Below are positions 1 to 8,393 of a stretch of 64,000 bases of DNA, piece after piece. The notes beneath the pieces are model-generated. The model did not search any database, was not told the DNA's origin, and saw nothing but the letters and a program-made list of their open reading frames with translations. The stretch covers positions 4,244,501 through 4,308,500 of the forward strand of contig NZ_CP133784.1 in the NCBI RefSeq assembly GCF_034353875.1, written 5' to 3'. Numbering within the stretch: the first letter of the stretch is position 1; each line of letters starts with the position of its first letter. Position numbers and translations under genes: made by a program. Source of the stretch: Pseudomonas sp. MH9.2. GTDB lineage: Bacteria > Pseudomonadota > Gammaproteobacteria > Pseudomonadales > Pseudomonadaceae.

Positions 1-61
1 AGGTGTCTATGCTGATGTTACCGATTTCATACCTTTGCAACGGTCTGCAAGGAGGCAATCA

Positions 62-1165
62 ATGGGGCCCACGCTCAACTCCGAGAAGGCGTTTTCCCGT
101 AGTCTGCTCGATGTACTGATTCGTGCCGGGCTGATTGCCGTACTGGTGATGTTCTGTTTCCGGATATTCAGTCCGTTCATCGATCTGATGCTTTGGTCGG
201 TGATCATGGCGATCACTCTCTACCCGCTGCAGGGCAGGCTCATCGGTATTATGGGGCACAGCGAGGGGCGTGCCGCGACGCTGATCGTGCTGGTCTCCAT
301 CAGTATCCTCATGGTGCCGATTTACCTGTTGGGCACCTCGATTGCTGACTCGGTGGCGAGTGTCGTCACCTTGGTCAAAAGCGGCAGTTTTCATATTTCT
401 CCACCGGCCGACTCGATAGCCGATTGGCCGCTGGTGGGCAAGCCGCTGCATGGTCTCTGGCTGCAAGCGGCCACCGACCTGCCCGGTTTGACGCAGAAAT
501 TCATACCGCAAATCAAAAACGTCAGCCTCACCCTGTTGAGTAAGCTCGCAGGCGTCGGCATGGGCTTCCTCATATTCTTCTGCGCCCTGATCATCGCCGG
601 TATCGTCATGGCGTATGGCGAGGGGGGGAGCCGCAGTGCGGTGCAGATCGCTTCGCGCATCTCCGGTCCCATCAAGGGGCCGCAAATCACCGAGCTGTGC
701 ACCGCCACCATTCGTGCGGTGGCGTTGGGGGTGGTGGGTATCGCCTTCATCCAGATGCTGCTGATCGGCGTCGGCTTTGTGCTCATGGGCATTCCCGGTG
801 CGGGTCTGCTCGCCTTGGCGGTGCTGCTGATAGGCATCATGCAGTTACCGGCCACCTTGGTGACCCTCCCGGTGATCGTCTACGTTTTCGTCACTCAGGG
901 TGCCACCACGGCGACCATTGTGTTCGCCATCTATATCTTCGTTGCCGGCCTGGTCGATAACGTACTCAAACCACTGCTGCTGGGGCGTGGCGTCAACGTA
1001 CCGATGCCGGTGGTGCTGATCGGCGCCTTGGGCGGTATGGTCGCCAGCGGCATCATAGGCCTGTTCATCGGCCCGGTAATGCTAGCGGTCGGCTATCAGT
1101 TGTTCTGGCAATGGGTGAGGGACCAGCCGCAAGGCGGCGGGCCGGACGATCAGAACCAGCCTTGA
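62..1165 (+). CDS. AI-2E family (PerM-like) membrane permease
   Basis: The protein has 367 residues and is dominated by hydrophobic segments: two near the N-terminus (about residues 17-55), one near 75-95, and a cluster of four to five from about 165 to the end. This is the usual layout of the AI-2E transporter/PerM family (PF01594), whose members are proposed exporters or Na+/H+ antiporters. The late segments PGAGLLALAVLLIGIMQLP and VDNVLKPLLLGRG are family hallmarks. I place the start at the ATG at 62, because AAGGAGG lies 8 bases upstream; a TTG 27 bases further upstream would remove the spacing logic. The polar C-terminal tail is short. The substrate cannot be inferred. It stands alone, with the next gene about 280 bases downstream. 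Confidence 0.85.
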   Translation: MGPTLNSEKAFSRSLLDVLIRAGLIAVLVMFCFRIFSPFIDLMLWSVIMAITLYPLQGRLIGIMGHSEGRAATLIVLVSISILMVPIYLLGTSIADSVASVVTLVKSGSFHISPPADSIADWPLVGKPLHGLWLQAATDLPGLTQKFIPQIKNVSLTLLSKLAGVGMGFLIFFCALIIAGIVMAYGEGGSRSAVQIASRISGPIKGPQITELCTATIRAVALGVVGIAFIQMLLIGVGFVLMGIPGAGLLALAVLLIGIMQLPATLVTLPVIVYVFVTQGATTATIVFAIYIFVAGLVDNVLKPLLLGRGVNVPMPVVLIGALGGMVASGIIGLFIGPVMLAVGYQLFWQWVRDQPQGGGPDDQNQP

Positions 1166-1239
1166 TGCCACGGGCTCATCCCCATCCAGGTCCCCATCAT
1201 CTCACCGAGGCCAGTGACTCCTGACGGGGTCTGCAGAAA

Positions 1240-1345
1240 CAAAAAGCCCGCACGATGGCGGGCTAAAAAATCTATCACGAGAGAGTAGCCTGCAATGTGC
1301 GTTCTACACCGTGAAAGTCTTGTGAAAGGGATGTCGCAGATGTGG
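1240..1345 (-). repeat. Intergenic module, copy A (box plus minus-strand hairpin)
   Basis: A hairpin with arms 1245-1251 and 1258-1264 is followed, when read on the minus strand, by five Ts, so it is a minus-strand terminator shape. It lies 58 bases from a 24-base box at 1322-1345 (GTGAAA-N4-TGTCGCAGA core). The same arrangement recurs at 2655-2763 with 20 of 24 box positions identical. No minus-strand protein gene lies here, so the hairpin could end a small RNA or be part of a dispersed repeat. Confidence 0.5.
1245..1264 (-). terminator. Hairpin with T-tract on the minus strand
   Basis: AGCCCGC at 1245-1251 pairs with GCGGGCT at 1258-1264. The plus strand carries As on both sides, so the T-run follows the stem only on the minus strand. 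It therefore does not terminate the upstream plus-strand permease gene in the usual way. Confidence 0.5.
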
Positions 1346-1448
1346 TAAGGCTTGAATAAATGCGGGCTCTACGCAATACAGATTGTTGCGCCATCAGCCC
1401 GGCCCGCGGGCGCCGCCGCTCAGAGCACAACGCATGGCATGAATCACG

Positions 1449-2042
1449 ATGGCTCATTCACCTCAATCGAAGATGGACCTTTTCCTGACGTTCTCTGCGC
1501 TGACCCTCCAAGGGTTTGGTGGAGTGATGCCTGTGGCTCAACGGGTATTGGTTGATAAAAAAGAATGGATGACACGCGAGCAATTTGTCGAAGAATTTGC
1601 GGTCGCGCAAATCCTGCCGGGTCCCAACGTGATGAATCTTGCCTTGGCGTTCGGACGGCGGCACTTCGGCTTGGGCGGAGCCGTCGCGGCACTGGCTGGG
1701 CTGTTGGCGGCCCCTTTGATTCTGATTCTTATCGTGGCATCCCAGTATGCCCACGTGATTGATCTGGCCTTCGTTCAAGGCGCTTTCCGAGGCGTAAGTG
1801 CTGTAGCGGCCGGTCTGATAGTGGGAACCAGCTTGAATTTGTTCTCGGCTCTGCGGCTTAACCCAATGGGTTGGACGGCGTCGATCCTGTTGGTGATCGT
1901 CGGGTTTGTGGCGCTTGCACTTATGCGATGGCCGCTGTATTGGGTCCTGCTGGGGGTTGGGGGCGCTGGCATTCTTTATTCGTATTTTCGGCACTTCAGA
2001 GTCCGCAGCGAGCGTCATGCCTCTGAGGACCCATCGGAATGA
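1449..2042 (+). CDS. Chromate transporter family protein, first half-size subunit
   Basis: At 197 residues this is a single-domain (short-chain) CHR/ChrA protein (PF02417), half the length of classical ChrA. The N-terminal segment has the family signature LQGFGGVMPVAQR, followed by LPGPNVMNLALAFGRR at about residues 60-75 and several membrane helices. Short-chain CHR proteins are encoded as adjacent pairs and work together; known pairs export chromate, but many family members remain untested. Its stop overlaps the next gene's start as ATGA, which implies translational coupling. No clear ribosome-binding site precedes the ATG at 1449; an internal ATG at 1473 is the alternative start. Confidence 0.85.
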   Translation: MAHSPQSKMDLFLTFSALTLQGFGGVMPVAQRVLVDKKEWMTREQFVEEFAVAQILPGPNVMNLALAFGRRHFGLGGAVAALAGLLAAPLILILIVASQYAHVIDLAFVQGAFRGVSAVAAGLIVGTSLNLFSALRLNPMGWTASILLVIVGFVALALMRWPLYWVLLGVGGAGILYSYFRHFRVRSERHASEDPSE

Positions 2043-2635
2043 GCGTCACAATGCATGCCTTCGATTGGGTCTCGTTATTACTGCATTTTGTTTCGCTTTC
2101 ATTGCTTACAGTGGGTAACCCGATGAGCCCGGCGCCCGAGATGCACCGCTATTTAGTCGATCAACAGCATTGGCTTAGCGACTTGCAATTTTCCTCTTCC
2201 ATGGCCATCGCTCAAGCCCTGCCAGGCCCCAACGTTCTATTTGTGGCGTTGCTCGGTTGGAACGTTGGCCTTAACTCCGTGGGTGGGATCGGCGCTGGAT
2301 GGCCGGCACTGATTCCGGCCTGTTTCGGTCTGGTGCTTAGCCTGCTGGGCTTTTTGCTCCCCGCTTTGATCGTTAGCTATCTCTGCTCTGGTTGGATCGC
2401 TCGCAACAGCAAGTTGTTGGCAGTTCGATCCTTCAAGACTGGAATGGCTCCCTTTGTGATTGCAACGCTCTTGGCGACTGGCTGGTTACTCATCGTCGGG
2501 CTCGGCGATCCGGCTAGGGAATGGGGCTATAGCTTGCTGGCTGCGGTCGCTGCTTTGCTTGTCTGGCGAACCAAGGTCCACTTGCTCTGGCTGATTGCGG
2601 CGGGAGCCGTGCTGGGGGGCTTTGGATGGATCTAA
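2039..2635 (+). CDS. Chromate transporter family protein, second half-size subunit
   Basis: This 198-residue partner of the preceding gene has the same CHR fold but a diverged sequence: TVGNPMSPAPEMHR corresponds to the GFGG-type motif, and QALPGPNVLFVALLGW to the PGPN motif at about residues 60-76. About six hydrophobic segments follow. It starts inside the stop codon of the first subunit (ATGA overlap at 2039-2042), so the two are almost certainly made in equal amounts. The GG of the first motif is changed to GN here, consistent with two non-equivalent halves. Chromate efflux or tolerance is the family role; another oxyanion is possible. Confidence 0.85.
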   Translation: MSVTMHAFDWVSLLLHFVSLSLLTVGNPMSPAPEMHRYLVDQQHWLSDLQFSSSMAIAQALPGPNVLFVALLGWNVGLNSVGGIGAGWPALIPACFGLVLSLLGFLLPALIVSYLCSGWIARNSKLLAVRSFKTGMAPFVIATLLATGWLLIVGLGDPAREWGYSLLAAVAALLVWRTKVHLLWLIAAGAVLGGFGWI

Positions 2636-2654
2636 TCCTGGCACGGAATAAGCG

Positions 2655-2763
2655 AAAAAAAAGCCCGCGGATGAGGGCGGGCCAAGGGAGTTCTTCAAAG
2701 GAGTAGATTAAATTTAGCGAGGCTGGAGTGAACGCGACGTGAAAAGCATGTCGCAGAAATGGA
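2655..2763 (-). repeat. Intergenic module, copy B (box plus minus-strand hairpin)
   Basis: The hairpin arms are GCCCGC at 2663-2668 and GCGGGC at 2677-2682, with eight As on the plus side (a T-tract on the minus strand). The box at 2740-2763 matches the box of copy A at 20 of 24 positions, and the distance from hairpin to box is 57 bases here against 57-58 in copy A. The spacer sequence is much less conserved. The conserved geometry argues for a functional or mobile unit rather than chance. Confidence 0.5.
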
Positions 2764-2769
2764 AAAAAA

Positions 2770-2784
2770 CCGGCGCAGGGCCGG
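2770..2784 (-). terminator. Hairpin with T-tract on the minus strand
   Basis: CCGGC at 2770-2774 pairs with GCCGG at 2780-2784, and the seven As at 2763-2769 form a T-tract on the minus strand. A diverged box-like sequence (GTGAAAACTGTCACA) follows at about 2833, so this may be a third, weaker copy of the module seen at 1240 and 2655. Confidence 0.4.
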
Positions 2785-2877
2785 GCTAGACACACCACGT
2801 TCTGTTGTTCCTTGGCTATGAACCTAATCGTGTGAAAACTGTCACATTCGCGTTGAATCTAACTTCGTGGAGTTGTC

Positions 2878-3327
2878 ATGTTTATAACAAAAAAGCGCAT
2901 GGCTGTTGCGGCATGTCTGATGGTGTTTTCAGCGATATCCATGCTGCCCGGTGAGTTTTCGTTCATCTCCTCAGCCCATGCAAAAGATGGCGGCGGCAAT
3001 GGTGGCGGTGGCGCTGGCGGTCACGGCGGTAGCAGCGGCAGCGGAGGTAGCGGGCACTCTGGCGGAACCGGGAGCAATGGGCAGGGCAACGGGTTGAGCA
3101 GCGATCATGATGGAAAGGCCGTGAGGGACAGAGGGGTAAGCGGTCAGCATATCGGCAATGCCCTTACCGATAAGGATGACCGCGGCTCGATCACTTCTGG
3201 CGTCGCGCACTCTAAAAATACTCGTGGGCTGTCCAAGGCAACGTCGATTTCTGGCACCACGCCGGGCGATCACAATGCCAAAGGGTTGTCCAACGCAGCC
3301 ATATCAACGACCAAACAAGACCGTTAA
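2878..3327 (+). CDS. Exported glycine-rich protein of unknown function
   Basis: The 149-residue product begins with a typical signal peptide (KKR, then a hydrophobic core, then SSAHA at about residues 32-36 before the likely cleavage site). The mature part opens with about 40 residues made almost only of Gly, Ser, His and Ala. A polar segment follows containing loose repeats of the type H-x-G/K-G-L-S and a final GLSNAAIST. I recognise no domain. GTGGAG lies 8 bases before the ATG. The low-complexity Gly tract suggests a flexible surface or matrix protein. It sits alone between accessory genes. Confidence 0.65.
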   Translation: MFITKKRMAVAACLMVFSAISMLPGEFSFISSAHAKDGGGNGGGGAGGHGGSSGSGGSGHSGGTGSNGQGNGLSSDHDGKAVRDRGVSGQHIGNALTDKDDRGSITSGVAHSKNTRGLSKATSISGTTPGDHNAKGLSNAAISTTKQDR

Positions 3328-3715
3328 TTTCAACGTGGCCGGGCAAGCAGTTCAATGCCGCAAGCCCGGCGTCAGAAAGATCTCTCTTGCCCATTTCTCT
3401 AACCAGGGTGCTCGTCCACGTTGAAAGTGCGGAGCCTGTGCCATTCGTCGGGCGCTGTATTTGCTACCGAGCAAACGTGGCACAGCAACTAGACTCAGCG
3501 TTGAGAACAGTAGATCGCTGGTAGATGATGACCGGTAGTACAGCCATGTTTAGGGTGATGGTGATCATGGCGTTCTTGAGCCAGCCTCTCAACGTAAGGG
3601 GTCGTAGTGCGGGCCCCCATGGCGCCGGACTCCGACCCTGAGGCTGCAGAGCCTGTAGGGTCTATGCCGGATACTGTTGTCACATCCCTTCTATTGCCAC
3701 CATAGGAGTACAGCA
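3328..3715. other. 388-base intergenic region without a supported gene
   Basis: An inverted repeat pairs GCCGGGC at 3338-3344 with GCCCGGC at 3364-3370 around a 19-base loop. It could be a weak end signal for the gene upstream, but no T-run follows. Short open frames here lack a ribosome-binding site and look unlike proteins. The promoter of the YSC84-type gene must lie in the right-hand part. Confidence 0.4.
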
Positions 3716-4276
3716 ATGACAACGTCAGTCCGGTTCTTTCTCTCGATTATCCTGCTTACCGTATCGCTGGCATCGGCGACCTTCCTGAATAGCGCAAGTG
3801 CTGCTACTGCCGAGGACCTGGATAAAAGCTCCCGGCAGGCCTTACAAGCACTCTACAAAACTAATCCATCTGCCGAGACCATTTCGCGCAGTGCCAAGGC
3901 TGTGCTCGTATTCCCTAATATTGTCAAAGCGGGCCTTGTGTTTGGAGGCAGTTATGGTGAAGGCGAGTTGTTGAGAGGCTCGAAAGTGGAGGGCTATTAC
4001 AACTCCGTGACCGGGTCATGGGGGCTACAAGCAGGCGCGCAGTCATACGGCTATGTGCTGTTCTTGATGACCGAAAAAGCGGTGAAGTATGTGCGCGAAA
4101 CCAAGGGCTGGGAAATTGGCGTAGGGCCAACCGTTGTCCTCGTTGATGAAGGGCTCGCAAAAAATCTGTCGAGCTCGACGCTGAAGGATGATGCGTATGC
4201 GTTTGTGTTCGATCAGCAAGGGTTGATGGCGGGCGTCAGCATTGAAGGAACCAAAATCTCTCTGATCAAACGCTAA
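3716..4276 (+). CDS. Exported SYLF (YSC84-type) lipid-binding domain protein
   Basis: The product is 186 residues. A signal peptide covers about residues 1-30 (ending LNSASAATA). The rest is a SYLF/YSC84 domain (PF04366), with the features AKAVLVFPNIVKAGLVFGGSY, then GEGELL, GSWGLQAGAQSYGYVLFLM and a final AGVSIEGTKISLIKR. Eukaryotic SYLF domains bind phosphoinositides; bacterial ones are periplasmic or outer-membrane-associated proteins of undefined role. The ATG at 3716 follows GGAG with a 7-base gap and preserves the signal peptide, so I prefer it over the in-frame start 39 bases upstream. A small exported protein gene follows 29 bases downstream, possibly in the same transcript. Confidence 0.85.
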   Translation: MTTSVRFFLSIILLTVSLASATFLNSASAATAEDLDKSSRQALQALYKTNPSAETISRSAKAVLVFPNIVKAGLVFGGSYGEGELLRGSKVEGYYNSVTGSWGLQAGAQSYGYVLFLMTEKAVKYVRETKGWEIGVGPTVVLVDEGLAKNLSSSTLKDDAYAFVFDQQGLMAGVSIEGTKISLIKR

Positions 4277-4305
4277 TCTGGCCATAACACTGAGGAGTAT
4301 TCATT

Positions 4306-4755
4306 GTGACTTCCGTCCGTGGGTTAACGCCTTCAAGAGTTGTCCTTGCCGTGCTGTTGAGTTTCTCTCCTGTGGTACTGCAGGCCGCCAACGAAGTACC
4401 GATTGATATGTCGGCTGTGCAGTTGGAGCCGAAGGAGCAAAACGGCATCACCTATCTGTCTGGTGGCGTTGGCCAGGACGAGTCGCAGGCCATCCAGCAG
4501 GTCAAGGGTTACAACCTGCACATCACCTTCTCCATCGGGCCGGACAATAAGTACCTCAGTGGCGTTGATGTTGTGATTCAGACTGCCAAAGGCCGCTCTA
4601 TAGTGTCGTTGAGTCAGGTGGGTCCCATCGTTTACGTTAAGTTGCCAGCAGATAACTATCTCATCATCGCCAGCCAGAATGGCCATGAGAAACGAAGTAC
4701 CGTCGTGCTGGAAGGTTCGTCGACCGGTACGGTGAATCTTCACTGGAGTGATTAG
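4306..4755 (+). CDS. Small exported protein, possible carboxypeptidase-regulatory-like fold
   Basis: The GTG at 4306 follows GAGGAG with good spacing and gives 149 residues: a signal peptide (to about residue 27, LQAAN) and a soluble beta-rich domain. The order is an opening YLSGGVGQDE, a central strand set and a closing STVVLEGSSTGTVNLHW. This resembles beta-sandwich modules of the carboxypeptidase-regulatory/transthyretin type, but that is only a pattern impression. It follows the SYLF gene by 29 bases on the same strand. No catalytic residues are evident. Confidence 0.65.
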   Translation: MTSVRGLTPSRVVLAVLLSFSPVVLQAANEVPIDMSAVQLEPKEQNGITYLSGGVGQDESQAIQQVKGYNLHITFSIGPDNKYLSGVDVVIQTAKGRSIVSLSQVGPIVYVKLPADNYLIIASQNGHEKRSTVVLEGSSTGTVNLHWSD

Positions 4756-4928
4756 CCCTGAGTTTGCTGAGGGGTAAAAGTCGTAAAGATTAAGCCGCGT
4801 GATGATGACGGGCAAAAAAAGCCTGCATGAGGGTGCGCTAAAGAATCAACTTTCGGGTTTTCTGGATAACAGAAATTTGTGAACGCCACAGAACGCTGGC
4901 GTCCAGTCGCGATACCCCAGACACAAGA

Positions 4929-4949
4929 AAGCCCGCACGAGGCGGGCTT
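4929..4949 (-). terminator. Terminator of the tRNA-Met gene
   Basis: AAGCCCGC at 4929-4936 pairs with GCGGGCTT at 4942-4949. On the minus strand the stem is followed by TTTCTTGT. It lies about 45 bases past the CCA end of the tRNA. Confidence 0.65.
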
Positions 4950-4995
4950 CTTGAGGTGGTTTATAGACTGCTGTAGACGTCTGTAAACCGGTACT

Positions 4996-5072
4996 TGGTG
5001 GCTACACAGGGACTTGAACCCCGGACCCCAGCATTATGAATGCTATGCTCTAACCAACTGAGCTATGTAGCC
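4996..5072 (-). tRNA. tRNA-Met (elongator, anticodon CAT)
   Basis: Read on the minus strand, the 77-base gene folds as a complete cloverleaf. The acceptor stem is GGCTACA/TGTAGCC, the D arm GCTC-GAGC, and the anticodon stem TAGCA/TGCTG holds the loop TTCATAA with CAT in the centre. The T arm carries GGTTCAAGTCC, and CCA is encoded. The first acceptor pair is G-C, unlike the unpaired first base of initiator tRNA, so this is the elongator form. Confidence 0.95.
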
Positions 5073-5192
5073 AAGTGGCGCGCATTATTCGCGGATAACG
5101 AATATGTGTCAAGCGTTGTTAGTGAAAATTTATGCGTGTGATCAAGCGGTTAGGCTGCAGGGCCTGTGAAACGGGTGTTTATGGGGGCTGGC

Positions 5193-6371
5193 CTAGCGTT
5201 CAATGAGCAACGCGATGCCTTGGCCTCCGCCGATGCAGAGGGTGGCGAGGCCTTTTTTGGCGTCACGTTTGACCATTTCATGCAGCAGGGTGACGAGTAT
5301 CCGACAGCCTGATCCGCCAATAGGGTGGCCCAAGGCGATGGCGCCGCCGTTGACGTTGACCTTGTCACTGTTCCAGTGAAGTTCGCGTCCTACGGCCAGG
5401 GCTTGGGCCGCAAAGGCTTCGTTGGCTTCGATGAGGTCGACATCCGCCAGCGTCCAGCCAGCTTTCTTTAACGCTTTGCCGGTAGCGAACACGGGGCCGA
5501 TGCCCATGATCGCCGGATCGACGCCTGCGCTGGCGGCGGTGACGATTCGCGCGAGTATCGGCAAGCCCAGCTCGGAGGCTTTGTCTGCGCTCATCAGCAT
5601 GACGGCTGCGGCGCCATCGTTGAGTGACGACGAGTTACCCGCCGTGACGGTGCCGCCGGGCTTGAAGGCCGGTCGCAGTTTGGTCAGGGTTTGCGCGGAG
5701 GTGCTAGGACGGGGTTGCTCATCCTGTTCGAATCGCACGCTTTCACCGTTGCGTTGGGGGATGTCGATGGCGGTGATTTCTTCCTGGAAGCGCCCTGCGT
5801 TGATGGCAGCACAGGCCCGCTGTTGCGAGGTCGCAGCGAAGGCGTCTTGCTCTTCGCGGCTGATGCCGTATTGCTCGGCCAGGTTCTCGGCGGTGATCCC
5901 CATGTGATAATCGTTGAAGGCATCCCACAACCCGTCCTGGATGATGCTGTCGACCAGTGACGCGTGGTTCATGCGCAGCCCGGTACGGGCGTCTGGCAGC
6001 ACGTAGCCGGCCATGCTCATGTTTTCCTGGCCACCGGCGATGATGATCTCTGCATCGCCACAGGCAATGGCCTGGTAGGCCAGTTGAACCGCCTTGAGGC
6101 CGGAGCCGCAGACTTTGTTCAGGGTCATTGCCGGGACGGTATGTGGCAGTCCGGCTTTTAGCGTGGCTTGGCGTGCCGGATTTTGCCCGGCGCCTGCGGT
6201 CAGTACTTGCCCGAGAATCACTTCATCCACGTCTTGCCCTGGTAGGCCGGTGTCAGCCAGCAGACGGCGGATCACCGCAGCCCCGAGTTCCGGTGCGGGG
6301 ATGCGGCTCAACGAGCCCTGGAATGTGCCAACCGCAGTACGGGTGGCGGCGACAATGACAACTTCACGCAT
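5193..6371 (-). CDS. Acetyl-CoA C-acetyltransferase (thiolase)
   Basis: A full-length thiolase II of 392 residues. The nucleophilic cysteine is C88 in [11 protein letters not shown], the GHPIGGSG motif holds the catalytic His, and the second cysteine is in [11 protein letters not shown] near the C-terminus. It condenses two acetyl-CoA or, in reverse, cleaves acetoacetyl-CoA/3-ketoacyl-CoA. It is the last of three minus-strand acyl-CoA genes (ligase, dehydrogenase, thiolase), which fits a catabolic route ending in acetyl-CoA rather than polyhydroxyalkanoate synthesis. The gap to the dehydrogenase is about 110 bases. Which thiolase subfamily (AtoB or FadA-like) cannot be decided by eye; the length favours the AtoB/PhbA type. 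Confidence 0.93.
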   Translation of the reverse strand: MREVVIVAATRTAVGTFQGSLSRIPAPELGAAVIRRLLADTGLPGQDVDEVILGQVLTAGAGQNPARQATLKAGLPHTVPAMTLNKVCGSGLKAVQLAYQAIACGDAEIIIAGGQENMSMAGYVLPDARTGLRMNHASLVDSIIQDGLWDAFNDYHMGITAENLAEQYGISREEQDAFAATSQQRACAAINAGRFQEEITAIDIPQRNGESVRFEQDEQPRPSTSAQTLTKLRPAFKPGGTVTAGNSSSLNDGAAAVMLMSADKASELGLPILARIVTAASAGVDPAIMGIGPVFATGKALKKAGWTLADVDLIEANEAFAAQALAVGRELHWNSDKVNVNGGAIALGHPIGGSGCRILVTLLHEMVKRDAKKGLATLCIGGGQGIALLIER

Positions 6372-6481
6372 TCAATACTCCATAGGGCGAATGTCACCCC
6401 GACCCTCGCCAAGTGGGCGAGGGCAGATCGATAAAAATACGCGGACACCTAACCAGGCTGGCGCCGCGTTACGCTAAATAG

Positions 6482-8254
6482 TTAGAACTGTTCGGCATCC
6501 AGGCCGTATAGCGAGGCGCTGCCTGCCCGAATGGACTGTTCAAGGCTCAAGGTGCGGGGCAGCAGGCGGCTGAAGTAGAACTGGGCAGTGGCGATTTTCG
6601 CGCCATAGAACGCTTCGTCTTCGCCGCGCGTGCTCTCGGCGACCTGAGCCATGCGCGCCCAGAGGTAGGCATACGCGACGTAACCGAACAGGTGCAGATA
6701 CTCGACCGACGCTGCGCCGACTTCGTTGGGGTTGGTCTTTGCCTGTTCTTGCAGCCAGTCGCTGAGGTTTTCCAGACGCTCGACGGCGTCGAGCAATGGC
6801 ACGGAATACTTGGTGTCGGGCTGGTCGGCGAACACACGAATTTCATGAGTGAACTGACGCAGGGCGACGCCGCCGTTGGCGACTACTTTGCGCCCGAGCA
6901 GGTCCAGTGCCTGAATGCCATTGGTGCCTTCGTAGATCTGCGCGATACGCACATCACGCACCAGTTGTTCCTGACCCCACTCGCGAATATAGCCGTGGCC
7001 GCCGAACACTTGCTGGCCCAGTACGCAACTGTCCAGACCGCTGTCGGTGAAGAATGCTTTGGCGACGGGAGTGAGCAGGGCGACCAGGTTTTGCGCGTCG
7101 CTCCGCTCCTGGGCGTCTTCGGAAAATTTAGCCAGGTCCAGTTGTTGTCCGACATAGCTGGCGAAGGCGCGGCCACCTTCGGTCATGGCTTTCATGCTGA
7201 GCAGCATGCGGCGTACGTCGGGGTGGACGATGATCGGGTCGGCTATTTTATCTTTTGCCACCGCCCCGCTCGGCGCACGGCTCTGAATGCGTTCGCGGGC
7301 ATAAGCGACGGCGCTCTGGTAAGACGCCTCAGCACAACCGATGCCCTGGATGCCGATGGACAGGCGTTCGTAGTTCATCATGGTGAACATTGCCGCGAGC
7401 CCTTTGTTGGCCTCGCCGACCAGCCAGCCACTGGCGCCGTCGAAGTTCATCACGCAGGTGGCCGAGGCCTTGATGCCCATCTTGTGCTCGATCGAACCAC
7501 AACTGACCGCGTTGGGCTGGCCGAGCGAACCGTCGGCGTTGACCAGCACCTTGGGTACTACAAACAGCGAGATGCCTCTTGGCCCTGCTGGCGCGTCCGG
7601 TAACTTGGCCAGCACCAGGTGGATGATGTTTTCGGTCAGGTCCTGATCGCCGCCGGTGATGAAGATTTTGCTGCCGGTGATGTTAAAGCTGCCGTCGGTC
7701 TGAGGTTCGGCGCGGGTGCGGATGATGCCCAGGTCGGTGCCCGCATGGGCCTCGGTCAGGCACATCGAACCGGCCCAGCGGCCTTCATACATCGGAGGCA
7801 GGTACAGGTTTTTCAGATCTTCGCTGGCGTGGGCATCAATGGCCAGGCAAGCGCCCGAGCTCAGGGCCGAATACAAAGCGAAGCTGGAGTTGGCGCCATA
7901 GAGCATTTCTTCGAACTGTACGGCGAGCATCTTCGGCATGCCCATGCCGCCGAAGTCAGAATTACCGGAAAGGCCTACCCAGCCACCCTCGATGTAGGTG
8001 GCGTAGGCCTCTTTGAAACCGTTCGGCGTGCTGACCTGACCCTCGAGCCACTGCGCGCCTTCCTCGTCGCCGCTACGGTTGAGCGGGGCGATCAGTTGCC
8101 CGGTGACCTTTGCAGCTTCTTCGAGAATGGCATCCGCAGTGGCGGCGTCGACGATTTCGGCCAAGGCTGGCAGGCGTGCCCACAGGGCTGGAGCGTCGAA
8201 CACTTCTTGCAGAACAAAGCGCATGTCGCGCAATGGGGCGTTGAATTCAGGCAT
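6482..8254 (-). CDS. Acyl-CoA dehydrogenase (DmdC-like, with extended C-terminus)
   Basis: This FAD enzyme of 590 residues, from the ATG at 8254 (GAGG just upstream), is longer than the 380-residue core family. The extra C-terminal part matches the acetyl-CoA dehydrogenase-like C-terminal domain found in 3-methylmercaptopropionyl-CoA dehydrogenase relatives. Visible signatures are CLTEAHAGTDLG and GSKIFITGGDQ (flavin/substrate region), YERLSIGIQGIG, and QVFGGHGYIREWGQEQLVRDVRI with YEGTNGIQALDL. It introduces the alpha-beta double bond in an acyl-CoA. It lies between an acyl-CoA ligase and a thiolase, so a beta-oxidation-like role is likely. The natural substrate is open; the DmdC resemblance does not prove DMSP metabolism. 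Confidence 0.92.
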   Translation of the reverse strand: MPEFNAPLRDMRFVLQEVFDAPALWARLPALAEIVDAATADAILEEAAKVTGQLIAPLNRSGDEEGAQWLEGQVSTPNGFKEAYATYIEGGWVGLSGNSDFGGMGMPKMLAVQFEEMLYGANSSFALYSALSSGACLAIDAHASEDLKNLYLPPMYEGRWAGSMCLTEAHAGTDLGIIRTRAEPQTDGSFNITGSKIFITGGDQDLTENIIHLVLAKLPDAPAGPRGISLFVVPKVLVNADGSLGQPNAVSCGSIEHKMGIKASATCVMNFDGASGWLVGEANKGLAAMFTMMNYERLSIGIQGIGCAEASYQSAVAYARERIQSRAPSGAVAKDKIADPIIVHPDVRRMLLSMKAMTEGGRAFASYVGQQLDLAKFSEDAQERSDAQNLVALLTPVAKAFFTDSGLDSCVLGQQVFGGHGYIREWGQEQLVRDVRIAQIYEGTNGIQALDLLGRKVVANGGVALRQFTHEIRVFADQPDTKYSVPLLDAVERLENLSDWLQEQAKTNPNEVGAASVEYLHLFGYVAYAYLWARMAQVAESTRGEDEAFYGAKIATAQFYFSRLLPRTLSLEQSIRAGSASLYGLDAEQF

Positions 8255-8333
8255 AACGTGAACCTCGTTGGAACAGCGTATGGATTGCACGGCACGTTTG
8301 GATGGCCGTGCCACTTTGGCGTGCAAAGCCCCG

Positions 8334-8358
8334 AAGCGACAGGTCGGACCTGTCGCTT
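8334..8358 (-). terminator. Strong inverted repeat between ligase and dehydrogenase genes
   Basis: Twelve bases, AAGCGACAGGTC, at 8334-8345 are repeated inverted at 8347-8358. A second, shorter inverted repeat (GGCAC/GTGCC) lies at 8291-8312. Neither is followed by a T-run, so this may be an intercistronic processing or attenuation structure rather than a true terminator. Confidence 0.35.
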
Positions 8359-8393
8359 GGTAGGGGCCTTATCGAGGTTTAAAGGGCCGAGGG

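Noticed and set aside
3495..3722. Minus-strand 75-residue open frame
   Set aside because: No recognisable composition, no ribosome-binding site, and it overlaps the promoter region of the SYLF gene.
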